IMG/VR virus record: IMGVR_UViG_3300009103_000014 | Coordinates: 16,404 to 80,403 of that record | DNA from: a virus | Strand: one strand, 5' to 3' | DNA length: 64,000 bases | Shown here: one piece after another, positions 23,984 through 31,738 of the stretch | Layout: each line of letters opens with the position of its first letter | How positions within the stretch are numbered: position 1 is the first letter of the stretch | Program-made: the position numbers and the translations under genes | The notes under the pieces: generated by a model | The model's database searches: none | Told to the model about the DNA's origin: nothing | The model's input: only the letters and a program-made list of their open reading frames with translations

Positions 23984-24722
23984 GAAGTAAATTTTTATTT
24001 GAAAGATATCCAACTTTATTAAGCTGGTTTACCATAGAAGGAGGTAAGCGATCCATTTCCATTAAATCATAAGGTGTAACAGATCCAACTTCATATGTTT
24101 CATCAGTGTTTTTATAAACTATAGCATTAATTAAATTACTATTCTTTTCTTGTAAAAAATAAGCATCACGGCAATCATATCCTGCCAACGCTAACCCATA
24201 AATTAAATTTACTATATTAATATCAGAATGACAATCTGTATATACTCTATAATCAGGGTCACCATAAAACATATTATGAATTTTTGGAACTGTTATACAT
24301 AACAATCCGTCTTTTTCTTGTAGTGTATTAATATTACATAAAACATCATAAAAATTAGTAAATTTATGTAATACACAATGGGCCCAAACAACATCAAATA
24401 ATTTAGAACCCTTTCTCATAGATTGATAATATTCCCAAAAGTTTTTTTGAGTACGATTAAATGTTACTCGATCTAAAGATAAAACTTCTTGCTTCATTTC
24501 ATCCATTCTAGAACAAGCTGTTACATCAATTTCTAATGGCTTTGGATTCTTCTCATCGTCATCCATTCTAGTAGCCCACCACTCTGTGTCTAAACCTATA
24601 CCAGATTCAACATCTAATACTGAAGAAATACTTGACATCATTTCTCCGTGCTGTTCTAGTGCTGATAAAAATTTGAGAGAGTGTAACCCTCTTGTTTGAT
24701 GGTTATTTAATAGTAGATCCAT
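23940..24722 (-). CDS. Class I SAM methyltransferase-like protein
   Basis: 260 aa. 'ISSVLDVESGIGLDTEWWATR' near residue 32 is an altered SAM loop; 'LFDVVWAHCVLHKFTNFYDVL' and 'GLLCITVPKIHNMFYGDPD' are the later strands; the Tyr/His pattern is typical of sugar or small-molecule methyltransferases. The last 44 nt are antisense to the end of the plus-strand transferase gene. Start overlaps the following 101-aa gene by 20 nt. Confidence 0.7.
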   Translation of the reverse strand: MDLLLNNHQTRGLHSLKFLSALEQHGEMMSSISSVLDVESGIGLDTEWWATRMDDDEKNPKPLEIDVTACSRMDEMKQEVLSLDRVTFNRTQKNFWEYYQSMRKGSKLFDVVWAHCVLHKFTNFYDVLCNINTLQEKDGLLCITVPKIHNMFYGDPDYRVYTDCHSDINIVNLIYGLALAGYDCRDAYFLQEKNSNLINAIVYKNTDETYEVGSVTPYDLMEMDRLPPSMVNQLNKVGYLSNKNLLLSWIDGTLIDYSTI

Positions 24723-25008
24723 GTTTTATACCTTCTATCATTGATTGATACTTGTAGTTATCATAATATTCACTAGCTTTCTTATATTTCGTTATTAACT
24801 TATCTAAGTTTTCATTAGTATTAACTTTATCATATTGAGTTAAATTTCTTTTCATATCATCCATTAAAATTTTTAATGTATTATGTCGAATAGAATGTTG
24901 CTGAAATTCTTTTTCATCGATAACTGATTTTTGCTGTGATATTGTATCAAACCACTCGTCTTTTTGCCATTCTGTTAAAAGGTTTTTTACTTTATTATAC
25001 GCTAACAT
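24703..25008 (-). CDS. Hypothetical helical protein, 101 aa
   Basis: Mostly charged helix with repeated Lys/Asp/Glu; 'EWQKDEWFDTISQQKSVIDEKEF' and 'ILMDDMKRNLTQYDK' suggest a coiled coil or alpha bundle. No motif or signal recognised. Co-transcribed between uvsY and a methyltransferase gene, overlapping both. Confidence 0.5.
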   Translation of the reverse strand: MLAYNKVKNLLTEWQKDEWFDTISQQKSVIDEKEFQQHSIRHNTLKILMDDMKRNLTQYDKVNTNENLDKLITKYKKASEYYDNYKYQSMIEGIKHGSTIK

Positions 25009-25465
25009 CTTCCATACCTGCCGTTCTGAGTCTAGTTATATGACCAATTTGAAAGTTCTTGGATTCAAGCCCTTTCATTATACCTAAATAACGGTTTCTC
25101 AATAAAGCTACTTCATTAATAAGTGTTTCAAAATCAATAACTTCATCTTCACCATCAACATACTTTTCAGCATCTCTTGTAGATAATGCCCTAGCATAGT
25201 TTTCTAGATATTTTTTAAAATAAGTTTGTCTAATTTTTCGAAGTCTAATATTAAGAAGATTTAGAACAGCCTCAATCTCTTGAAGCTGACTAAATCGGAC
25301 TTCTGTTTGTGCCGGAAGTTCCTTTAGGTTTTTTTCTACGTTGCCGTGAATGCCGGCATCATAACGAGCTTGTTTTAACTCTTCGTTATACCAATCAAGA
25401 AAATCTGGTATAGCGCCTAAATCATGTACTATCTTTCCGTACCAATTTTTACTAATAATTGTCAT
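24995..25465 (-). CDS. uvsY: UvsY-like recombination mediator
   Basis: Loads UvsX onto gp32-coated single-stranded DNA. 156 aa, near T4 UvsY (137). The C-terminus carries 'YLGIMKGLESKNFQIGHITRLR', matching the T4 tail 'LDAIKSRGFAIKHIQDMR'; the upstream region is helical with 'VALLRNRY' and 'KYLENYARALSTRDAEKYV'. The gene follows a small acidic gene behind uvsX by a 14-nt overlap, the arrangement usual in marine T4-like phages. Confidence 0.85.
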   Translation of the reverse strand: MTIISKNWYGKIVHDLGAIPDFLDWYNEELKQARYDAGIHGNVEKNLKELPAQTEVRFSQLQEIEAVLNLLNIRLRKIRQTYFKKYLENYARALSTRDAEKYVDGEDEVIDFETLINEVALLRNRYLGIMKGLESKNFQIGHITRLRTAGMEDVSV

Positions 25466-25703
25466 TGTCCTCAGTTTCTAAATCTTCTTCTTCGTCATAC
25501 AAAGGTTCTTCCATAGCATTTGTACAATGTTCTTCCATTATTTCATCTGTATCAGCCAAAGCATTAAGTACTTCATTTTCTACACCATTGTCTTGTAATA
25601 CTCGTACCCAATGTTCTCCTGCTTTATCTTTATCCTTCTCAGGAATATATTCTTGTAAAGTTCTCCAGGTCTCGACTATAATATCTACTACATCTTCGCT
25701 CAT
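25452..25703 (-). CDS. Acidic conserved protein between uvsX and uvsY, 83 aa
   Basis: Strongly acidic, especially the tail ('EEPLYDEEEDLETEDNDNY'). The front half 'VDIIVETWRTLQEYIPEKDKDKAGEHWVRVL' (residues 5-35, not quoted in full elsewhere) is helical. I have seen similar small proteins at this spot in marine T4-like phages. Function unknown; perhaps a UvsX/UvsY modulator or DNA mimic (speculative). Confidence 0.6.
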   Translation of the reverse strand: MSEDVVDIIVETWRTLQEYIPEKDKDKAGEHWVRVLQDNGVENEVLNALADTDEIMEEHCTNAMEEPLYDEEEDLETEDNDNY

Positions 25704-25708
25704 TTAAA

Positions 25709-26791
25709 CTACTCCGTGGTTGTTATTTCTTCTTCTGATTCTTCAGTACTTATATTATCATTTGTACTTTTTAGATCAGCAGAAACTATATCATCCATAA
25801 CTATCTGTAGTTTTTCACCTGTCCAGCCTTTACGAAATTCTTTAATTTCCTGCCCATTTGCTGTAATATACTTTAACTTGTTTCCTTCTTTTACAACATA
25901 ATTATTCTTTTCAAACATTTCAAGTAAACCACTATAAGGGTCCATTCCTCTATCATAAGGAATTTTTACTTGTACTCCTTCAAACGGTTTAGAGTAACGT
26001 GTTTTCATTACTTTACAACCTGCTCTAATACCTCTAACATCACTTATCTTGTTACCTGCTTCGTCTTCTTTTAGTTTCAATTTTTTCATTGCTATTACAA
26101 TTGAACTAGCATATATAAACCCTTGACCACCGGATATTTTATCATCTGGATCAAACATATCCTGCGAAGCATAAGTGTGGTTTGTACATACCATGCCAAC
26201 ATTGTAAGCACCGATCATATTAACTGTATTACGAACAAGAGCTGTTAAGGCTTTAGGTTTACGACCCATATCACCTTTCATATCACCCTTGTCAAATTGA
26301 TCTACGTCAGTTGGTGTTAATAACATACCTAAACTGTCAATTACAAACAATACTTTAGTTTCAGCCCTTTCTTCCGGCTCCATTGTTTTATAATCTTTCA
26401 TAAACGTTGAAATTGTTTTAGCTACATCATCAACCATACTCATTGATAACTTTAATAACTTATCTTCATCTGTGCTAACGCCTAAAGCATGAAGCCAAGT
26501 TTCATCTAAAGCATTTTCTGAATCAATTAGTACTACAAAAATTCCTTGTTCTTGTGCGGCCTTTACAATATTACCTGCCGCGAAATAACTTTTACCTGAA
26601 CCTGATTCTCCAGCAAATACTGTAACTTTGCCTAATGGTACACCTTTATTAAAGTCGCCACTAACCAAGTAGTTTAAACAATAATTACCTGTTGAAATCC
26701 AATCTGTTGGATCATGAAACCCAATGTTTAATCCGTCTATGGATTTTGTTATATCTCTTCTAAATTTACTTACATCGAATGGTTTTGCCAT
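25709..26791 (-). CDS. uvsX: UvsX recombinase (RecA family)
   Basis: 360 aa. Walker A 'FAGESGSGKSYFAA' near residue 60, 'VVLIDSENALDE' near 90, Walker B 'KVLFVIDSLGML' near 145, DNA-binding loops around 'SRKPKALTALVRNTVNM'-like segment, and 'GGQGFIYASSIVIAM'. T4 UvsX is about 390 aa. It forms presynaptic filaments for strand exchange with gp32, UvsY and UvsW. A 30-nt hairpin separates it from gp32 upstream. Confidence 0.95.
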   Translation of the reverse strand: MAKPFDVSKFRRDITKSIDGLNIGFHDPTDWISTGNYCLNYLVSGDFNKGVPLGKVTVFAGESGSGKSYFAAGNIVKAAQEQGIFVVLIDSENALDETWLHALGVSTDEDKLLKLSMSMVDDVAKTISTFMKDYKTMEPEERAETKVLFVIDSLGMLLTPTDVDQFDKGDMKGDMGRKPKALTALVRNTVNMIGAYNVGMVCTNHTYASQDMFDPDDKISGGQGFIYASSIVIAMKKLKLKEDEAGNKISDVRGIRAGCKVMKTRYSKPFEGVQVKIPYDRGMDPYSGLLEMFEKNNYVVKEGNKLKYITANGQEIKEFRKGWTGEKLQIVMDDIVSADLKSTNDNISTEESEEEITTTE

Positions 26792-26814
26792 ATCTACCTT
26801 CCATATTGGTTAAA

Positions 26815-26844
26815 GAGTGTAGCAGACCTAAGTCTACTACACTC
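26815..26844 (-). terminator. Hairpin between gp32 and uvsX
   Basis: A 13-bp imperfect stem (arms 26832-26844 and 26815-26827) with a 4-nt loop follows the gp32 stop by 14 nt; it is followed only by TTTAAC. It may be a weak terminator that lowers uvsX relative to gp32, or an mRNA 3-prime end protector. Confidence 0.55.
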
Positions 26845-26858
26845 GTATCTTACTAAGA

Positions 26859-27884
26859 CTACTTCTGTTGTGAACGTTCCTTAATCATAGAGAGTATATC
26901 TTGAGCTCTCTTTGGACTAGTTGTTTCACTTGAAGCCTTTGGAGCAGAAGTCGATTCCGTCTGAATCGGTTCTGGTGCTACCTTTTCTGTACTTACTTCT
27001 TCAGTTGTAGCTTTGGCAACAGACTGTTCTGAGACAGTCGGAGCGGGAGACGGTGTTGCCTCTTTTTTTGAAGTATTAGTAGTACTTGGAGCACTTACCC
27101 CTGCCGGACGATAATAAGCACCAAATCTCTCAGTATCGTAAGGTTTGCCATCAACTGATTCTTCAAACATTTGTTTGATGATTTTTAATTCAGTTTCTGA
27201 CGGTTTCTTAGGTAAGAAATCGTTTAAATTAAACAATCCGTTAGTATCGATAGCTGTTTGCTCTTCAGCAGTCAACGGTGTTTCTTTACGTGACCAAGTT
27301 GAAGTTGAATAATCAGCATATCCACCTTTAGTTGTTTTTGTTACACGGAAATCTAAACCAGCTGTGTAATCAGTTGGTAATTCTTCCATTTCTGGGTCCA
27401 TTAAACTTGCTTTAATAATATTAAAGAGTTGTGGTCCCATTATAAAACGTCTAATTGGGTTTTCAGGTGTATTTTCCTCAGTCAACGGATTATCACGAAC
27501 AAAACCTTGGAAAACGTATGAACGTTTTTTCCAATATTTACGACCCATGTCTTCTAGTGAGCTGTCTTTAAACCAAGGACGAACCTCAGTTAAAATTGGA
27601 CATGAACCAATGGCTTCCCACATTTCCATACACGGTACTTGTACCGTTACCGGCTTACTGTCAACTTGACCTTTAATACCTTGAAAAGGTAATCGAATCA
27701 TTTGACGTTCTGCCCAGAAGAATGTGTTTCCTGAATTTCCGTCAGGAAGAAATCTTAATGTTGTTGTTTCGTTTTCTTGGATATTCCAGTGAGGGAAGAT
27801 AGCGTTGTCGCCACCTGTGCTACCGCCTGATTGGCGTGTTTCTTGAGCTTGTAGCCTCGCTCTAATTTCGGCTAATGATGCCAT
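26859..27884 (-). CDS. gp32: gp32-like single-stranded DNA-binding protein
   Basis: 341 aa, T4 gp32 being 301. Starts 'MASLAEIRARLQAQE' (basic N-terminal cooperativity domain), core with 'FPHWNIQENETTTLRFLPDG', 'FFWAERQMIRLPF', 'VPCMEMWEAIGSCPIL' and 'KKRSYVFQGFV', and a long acidic/low-complexity C-terminal arm rich in Ser, Thr, Glu. T4 uses His and three Cys for zinc; here only two cysteines, 12 apart ('PCMEMWEAIGSCP'), are seen, so the zinc site may be reduced. Binds ssDNA and recruits replication and recombination proteins. Two promoter classes lie upstream. Confidence 0.9.
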   Translation of the reverse strand: MASLAEIRARLQAQETRQSGGSTGGDNAIFPHWNIQENETTTLRFLPDGNSGNTFFWAERQMIRLPFQGIKGQVDSKPVTVQVPCMEMWEAIGSCPILTEVRPWFKDSSLEDMGRKYWKKRSYVFQGFVRDNPLTEENTPENPIRRFIMGPQLFNIIKASLMDPEMEELPTDYTAGLDFRVTKTTKGGYADYSTSTWSRKETPLTAEEQTAIDTNGLFNLNDFLPKKPSETELKIIKQMFEESVDGKPYDTERFGAYYRPAGVSAPSTTNTSKKEATPSPAPTVSEQSVAKATTEEVSTEKVAPEPIQTESTSAPKASSETTSPKRAQDILSMIKERSQQK

Positions 27885-27958
27885 AATGTGTGCCTCCTAT
27901 GTGCCTATGTTTATTTTGCCTTGATAAAAACATAATCCCAATTATGCTTCTAACGTTA

Positions 27959-27966
27959 TATTTATC
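27959..27966 (-). promoter_or_regulatory. Late promoter box GATAAATA upstream of gp32
   Basis: Minus strand GATAAATA then TAACG, 75 nt before the gp32 start. With the sigma70-type site at 28024-28052 it would give gp32 early and late transcription. Confidence 0.5.
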
Positions 27967-27998
27967 ATCTTTACCTTAAAGTTAAATAATAAATGGCC

Positions 27999-28017
27999 TG
28001 TTAATTTTTTATTAACA
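27999..28017 (-). promoter_or_regulatory. Leader hairpin of the gp32 transcript
   Basis: A 7-bp perfect stem TGTTAAT/ATTAACA with a 5-nt A (minus strand) loop. It begins about where the upstream promoter should initiate, so it would cap the 5-prime end of the early gp32 mRNA. T4 gp32 autoregulates through a leader structure; this one is only an analogy. Confidence 0.45.
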
Positions 28018-28023
28018 AGTATA

Positions 28024-28052
28024 TTATTACATAAAACCGTGGTACTTGTCAA
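28024..28052 (-). promoter_or_regulatory. Probable sigma70-type promoter for gp32
   Basis: Minus strand: TTGACA (28047-28052), 17 bp, TAATAA (28024-28029). The -35 is perfect and the -10 is poor. It lies directly after the stop of the methyltransferase gene. Confidence 0.6.
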
Positions 28053-28059
28053 CCTTTTT

Positions 28060-28578
28060 TTAACTTTTTTTCCATTCGGCGTAGATCCGATTACTCGAAT
28101 CCCATTTACACTCAACTACTTCACATCCATATTTTTGAGCCCATTCGTAATTTAAATCAATTGTCCAAGGAAAAAACTTAACTACTTCAACACCTTTCCA
28201 AGGATGATCTCCAACTCCTGGGTTTTGTCTCCAATATATTCGACCGTTTTTCTTTAATAAACTAACTGCTTTTTCAACTTGTGGTTCAACATCTTCAATT
28301 GTTCCAAAATTTAAACTTCCTAATGCTAAAATAACGTCCCATTGTTTGTCTGTTTGGAATTCCATAATTCCAACAACTTCATCTGCTTCGTCATTTGCTG
28401 GATCAATACCATATAATTTATTACCCCAATGCTTTTTAAATAAATTATAACCACAGCCAATATCTAAAATTTCTTCGTCTGATTGAACTTTATCAAGTAA
28501 TGCCCAACCACTATACTTAAAATATGAGTAATCAGGTTTCCAACTTTTTCCAAAATAATCTAATAAGTCTTTTTTCAT
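28060..28578 (-). CDS. Class I SAM methyltransferase
   Basis: 172 aa: 'SDEEILDIGCGYNLFKKHWG' is the SAM loop, 'LYGIDPANDEADEVVG' the acidic end of strand 2, 'QWDVILALGSLNFGTIED' strand 4 and 'LLKKNGRIYWRQNPG' strand 5. No extra DNA-recognition domain is present, so a small-molecule or glycan target is more probable than DNA. Start in an ATGA overlap with the gene before it, end 8 nt from the gp32 promoter. Confidence 0.8.
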   Translation of the reverse strand: MKKDLLDYFGKSWKPDYSYFKYSGWALLDKVQSDEEILDIGCGYNLFKKHWGNKLYGIDPANDEADEVVGIMEFQTDKQWDVILALGSLNFGTIEDVEPQVEKAVSLLKKNGRIYWRQNPGVGDHPWKGVEVVKFFPWTIDLNYEWAQKYGCEVVECKWDSSNRIYAEWKKS

Positions 28579-29261
28579 ATATCTAAATACTCACGTAATT
28601 CATTGTCTATTTTTATATGTTTCTTATACAACTTACTATTTTCAGTTGTCCAGTCTTTACACATTTTAGAAAATATCTCATTATTTACAGGTACACCAAG
28701 TATAGAAGATAATTCATTACAAAATTTATCTTGTTTCAGCCTGTGATAAAAACCCATATACGGGAATTCAATATCAAATTTTATTTTTCTCGACTTCATT
28801 ACAAAATCCATAGGATTCGGTAACTCGTTATTTAAATACGGCTTTTGTTGTGGTGGATTGTGTTCCCACAAACTTGTAAATTCACAGTCTGGTGAATTAC
28901 TATTATTATTTTTTATAATTTGATTTAACCTAACAGATATTATTTCCCAATGTGTTTTTGTTGTGATTTTAATTTTAACTATTTTTGAAAATTGCCCTGA
29001 ATCTTTTTGACTTCTAGAGGCACGTTCTTCAGTAAATTTCCACGGTTGATGACACTCGTCTACAAAAATGTTAACTTTGTCTTTTTGGTAATCTTTTTTA
29101 TCAACATTAAAAAACCATCTATTACGATTCATTTTTTTTGGCTGATCATCGTGTAATTTAAATGTATAAGGAGAAACATTATCTTCTAAGGCTTTAGCTA
29201 TTGCGCCAGACAAATATTGTCCACCGCACCCCATATCATAAAATACTGTTAAACCTAACAT
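28575..29261 (-). CDS. GxGGQY-loop protein related to the two GxGGEY proteins
   Basis: 228 aa. Starts 'MLGLTVFYDMGCGGQYLSGAIAKAL': a beta strand followed by a glycine loop as in '[10 protein letters not shown]' (830-1546) and 'VYCPGMGGEY' (48631-49398). The rest resembles those only loosely ('KVNIFVDECHQPWKF', 'GFYHRLKQDKFCNEL'). ATG 29261 is chosen because it overlaps the previous stop as in an operon; the frame is open slightly upstream. Function unknown, perhaps sulfotransferase-like. Confidence 0.5.
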   Translation of the reverse strand: MLGLTVFYDMGCGGQYLSGAIAKALEDNVSPYTFKLHDDQPKKMNRNRWFFNVDKKDYQKDKVNIFVDECHQPWKFTEERASRSQKDSGQFSKIVKIKITTKTHWEIISVRLNQIIKNNNSNSPDCEFTSLWEHNPPQQKPYLNNELPNPMDFVMKSRKIKFDIEFPYMGFYHRLKQDKFCNELSSILGVPVNNEIFSKMCKDWTTENSKLYKKHIKIDNELREYLDI

Positions 29262-29857
29262 ACTGCCAACCAAACATCCTTGTCAAATTTAAAATCTATA
29301 TTTCGTTTAAAATTTTGTCTAAACCAGTTTTTTCCTGGTTGTTCTAGCCTTAAGCCTTTCTTATAACAAAAGTCTAGTATTGCTTTATTTTGTTCTGTTA
29401 TCTGATGATTCATTGTAGTGTTATCTCTATACCATTCATAGCTAGGATATGTAATATCCCAACCACCTGCTTCATGCCACCATTTGTAACATTCGTCGTC
29501 TGGTCTATAACACAATACTAACTTACTATCAGGAAAAGTTTTTACTAATTCATCTAAGTAATAAGCAAAATTGTGGCTAAGAATAACTTTTACAGAATTA
29601 GGAAGACCTTTAAAACTTTGTTTAATTTCCTTTTCCCACATATCCTTTGTGCCAAATTCATAATCTAACCAATGACCGTTAAGCATCTTAGGACCATAAT
29701 AGTTTCCTTTATGGCCGCTGTATTTGTGATGTGTGTATAATTTTTTAGGATCTAATAAATCTGAGTTATCAGCATCTTCCCAAGTATCTCGTATTACTTG
29801 ACTTACGCCACTCCAACGACTTCCTGGTGCTCCTGTAAAAAATACCCAATTCTTCAT
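29255..29857 (-). CDS. Sulfotransferase-like P-loop protein, 200 aa
   Basis: Begins 'MKNWVFFTGAPGSRWSGVSQ', a strand followed by 'GAPGSRWS', in the place of the PAPS-binding PSB loop of sulfotransferases. Later 'FPDSKLVLCYRPDDECYKWWHEAGGW' (residues about 108-133; 'LVLCYRPDDE' equals the 3-prime-PB strand) is typical of such folds. 'NVK VILSHNFAYYLDELVKTF' gives the helix between. These proteins are frequent in SAR11 and cyanobacterial myophages; catalysis has not been shown. Likely acts on sugars together with the glycan cluster. Confidence 0.6.
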   Translation of the reverse strand: MKNWVFFTGAPGSRWSGVSQVIRDTWEDADNSDLLDPKKLYTHHKYSGHKGNYYGPKMLNGHWLDYEFGTKDMWEKEIKQSFKGLPNSVKVILSHNFAYYLDELVKTFPDSKLVLCYRPDDECYKWWHEAGGWDITYPSYEWYRDNTTMNHQITEQNKAILDFCYKKGLRLEQPGKNWFRQNFKRNIDFKFDKDVWLAVC

Positions 29858-30207
29858 GTATATACACTTCCTATTATAAAGTAATCAACTATAAAAGTCA
29901 ACTCTGCTCCAATGAATAATGCTACCCAGTAGTTTCCAATCCAATCCCATAACTGCTTAATAACCCACCAAGCACACAATACTCTTATACAGTATAACAC
30001 ATTCGCATCTATGATGTCAATCCATAAAAAGGAATTAGCTGAAAAATAATTATAAAATATGATGTTATCGTATATAAAACTTAACTGGGCCATTAGAAAA
30101 ACGGCCAAGTAGTAAGGAAGATAGTTTATAGAAAACTTAACTAACGGTCCAGAGATCGCCATTCTATAAAAAACATATATCGCGTTAGCTAGTGCTAACT
30201 CAATCAT
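29854..30207 (-). CDS. Polytopic membrane protein, 117 aa
   Basis: About four hydrophobic helices: residues 4-25, 28-48, 65-85 and 92-115, with tryptophans and tyrosines at the ends. It begins directly at the base after the TctC stop codon and overlaps the next gene by ATGA, so it belongs to the transporter transcript. It could be a partner of the Tct transporter or an unrelated host-membrane effector; no family recognised. Confidence 0.55.
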   Translation of the reverse strand: MIELALANAIYVFYRMAISGPLVKFSINYLPYYLAVFLMAQLSFIYDNIIFYNYFSANSFLWIDIIDANVLYCIRVLCAWWVIKQLWDWIGNYWVALFIGAELTFIVDYFIIGSVYT

Positions 30208-31350
30208 TTAATCTTTCTTTAGTAACGATTTAATCCAACCAATAATACCTTCTTTTTTGGGTTCTTCTGGTTTTTCATCTATAGTAGTTACAGGTTGATT
30301 CGCATAATGTAATAAAATTTTTGTTTTATCTACACTTGCTAAACCCAATGCTTTTGTATTAAACTCAACTAAATTTTTAAGAGCATCTGCTGTAATAAAT
30401 GTCATCAGTGTATCTCTTTGATTATCACCAGCATCACCTATTAGCCATTCATAGTTACCAACTTTAGCTGTAATAACTGCGATAGCATCTGGATCTTGTG
30501 ACATTTCTAATAATGCTTTTTGAAGTTTTGCGGCATTAGGATTTCCTTTATTAACCCACATTGCCTTTTGTAAACCATCTCTAAAAGATTTTACAAGATT
30601 ATAAGCATCATAAAATTCACCACTTGGTTTTACACCCCATCGCTCTTCAAATAAGTTTTCTAACTGATAACCAGGATAGTTAGGATCGTCTATGCGACTA
30701 CCATCTGGTTGTAGTATTCCGTGATGGAACCAAATTTCAGCATTTTCATTTCCAGCAACGTGTTTCTTATAAGCCGCAGGATTTTCTCTTGTTCCTGTTA
30801 ACTCTCCACGTTTAAATGCTAAACGTCTTTCTCCACCGCTCATACCAGCTACCCAAGTAACGTGTTCTTTAAAACAAGTTATGTATTCGTCTACAGTTTT
30901 ACCTGGTCCGCAAATTAATAGTGTCATAGCAAATGCTTCTGGCACCATTCCTGACCCTGCGGCAAAACTTGGGTTATCCATATCAGCACCTTTTAACTTC
31001 CCAGCAATAATATTAAGATTCATTAATCCAATTGACGTGTATTCACCGTAATTGTAATCAACTTCTTCTTGTAAAAATGCTACTCCGTTACCACCATGTG
31101 ATACCATAACAACTTTGTCGTCATCTCGCATCTCATTATGCCATGTATTAAAACCAGGTATATCTCTAGCACCAGGTTGATGTGATATTACAATTTTTTC
31201 ACCTAAAAAAGGTTCTAGTTGTTCAGCAATAATTGCCGCCCATTGACTAGTTCCTGCTCCTGGTTTTTGAGGTACAACAAATGTATATTCAGCGAGTGCT
31301 GAAGTACATATACCTAACGTTAATAGTATAGTTAAAAGTAATTTTCTCAT
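30208..31350 (-). CDS. tctC: TctC-like periplasmic substrate-binding protein (TTT transporter)
   Basis: 380 aa with a Sec signal peptide (MRKLLLTILLTLGICTSALA|E). The mature start 'YTFVVPQKPGAGTSQWAAIIAEQL' and 'VISHQPGARDIPGFNTW' match the P-x-G and PGA-G loops of Bug/TctC receptors, which bind carboxylates; 'TSIGLMNLNIIAG' is a later family strand. Somewhat longer than the family (about 325) because of a basic C-terminal tail 'EGIIGWIKSLLKKD'. It would deliver a carboxylate to TctA encoded in the same operon. Ligand not deducible. Confidence 0.85.
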   Translation of the reverse strand: MRKLLLTILLTLGICTSALAEYTFVVPQKPGAGTSQWAAIIAEQLEPFLGEKIVISHQPGARDIPGFNTWHNEMRDDDKVVMVSHGGNGVAFLQEEVDYNYGEYTSIGLMNLNIIAGKLKGADMDNPSFAAGSGMVPEAFAMTLLICGPGKTVDEYITCFKEHVTWVAGMSGGERRLAFKRGELTGTRENPAAYKKHVAGNENAEIWFHHGILQPDGSRIDDPNYPGYQLENLFEERWGVKPSGEFYDAYNLVKSFRDGLQKAMWVNKGNPNAAKLQKALLEMSQDPDAIAVITAKVGNYEWLIGDAGDNQRDTLMTFITADALKNLVEFNTKALGLASVDKTKILLHYANQPVTTIDEKPEEPKKEGIIGWIKSLLKKD

Positions 31351-31361
31351 TTTATTTTCCT

Positions 31362-31601
31362 TTATAGTTTTTTATGTAATTGAGCAACTAACTTATCTTT
31401 GGTTAGTCGTCTATCAAGCTCGATACCAGCTTTTTGTCTTCCTAATTCTTCTAATTGAACTTTAGTTAATTTAGAAAGTTCTTTTTTAGTGAGCTTTTTT
31501 TCTGTTTTAACTTTAGGCGCCACTTTTTTTACTGGCTTTTTCTTTTCTTCTGTACCAAAGAATAGCTCAGTTAAAGTAGGCCAATTTTTAAACCAACTCA
31601 T
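31362..31601 (-). CDS. Basic 79-aa protein with SAP-like tail
   Basis: Very lysine-rich middle ('EEKKKPVKKVAPKVKTEKKL') followed by 'LTKVQLEELGRQKAGIELDR' and 'LTKDKLVAQLHKKL', which resembles a helix-extended-loop-helix (SAP-like/HeH) DNA-binding motif. ATG overlaps the TGA of the microprotein (ATGA). Its place between tctA and tctC is odd: it is not a known transporter part. Confidence 0.6.
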   Translation of the reverse strand: MSWFKNWPTLTELFFGTEEKKKPVKKVAPKVKTEKKLTKKELSKLTKVQLEELGRQKAGIELDRRLTKDKLVAQLHKKL

Positions 31602-31738
31602 GATATTTTTTCTCCTTTAATAAATTTATTATTAAACCAATCTAGCATTACAGCTAGTCCCATAGGTATACCTATCAGTATATAAAATAATGCCATTCCT
31701 AAAAATAAAAATGGTATTAGTATTATTGCTTTAAGCAT
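31598..31738 (-). CDS. 46-aa membrane microprotein in the TctB position
   Basis: ATG at 31738 overlaps the tctA stop by 8 nt, and its TGA overlaps the next ATG. The product is one long hydrophobic helix ('AIILIPFLFLGMALFYILIG') plus 'IPMGLAVMLDWFNNKF'. TTT systems usually have TctB, a four-helix protein of about 150 aa, beside TctA. This protein occupies that place but is a quarter of the length, so it may be a minimal TctB substitute or a transporter modulator. Both ideas are inference. Confidence 0.75.
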   Translation of the reverse strand: MLKAIILIPFLFLGMALFYILIGIPMGLAVMLDWFNNKFIKGEKIS

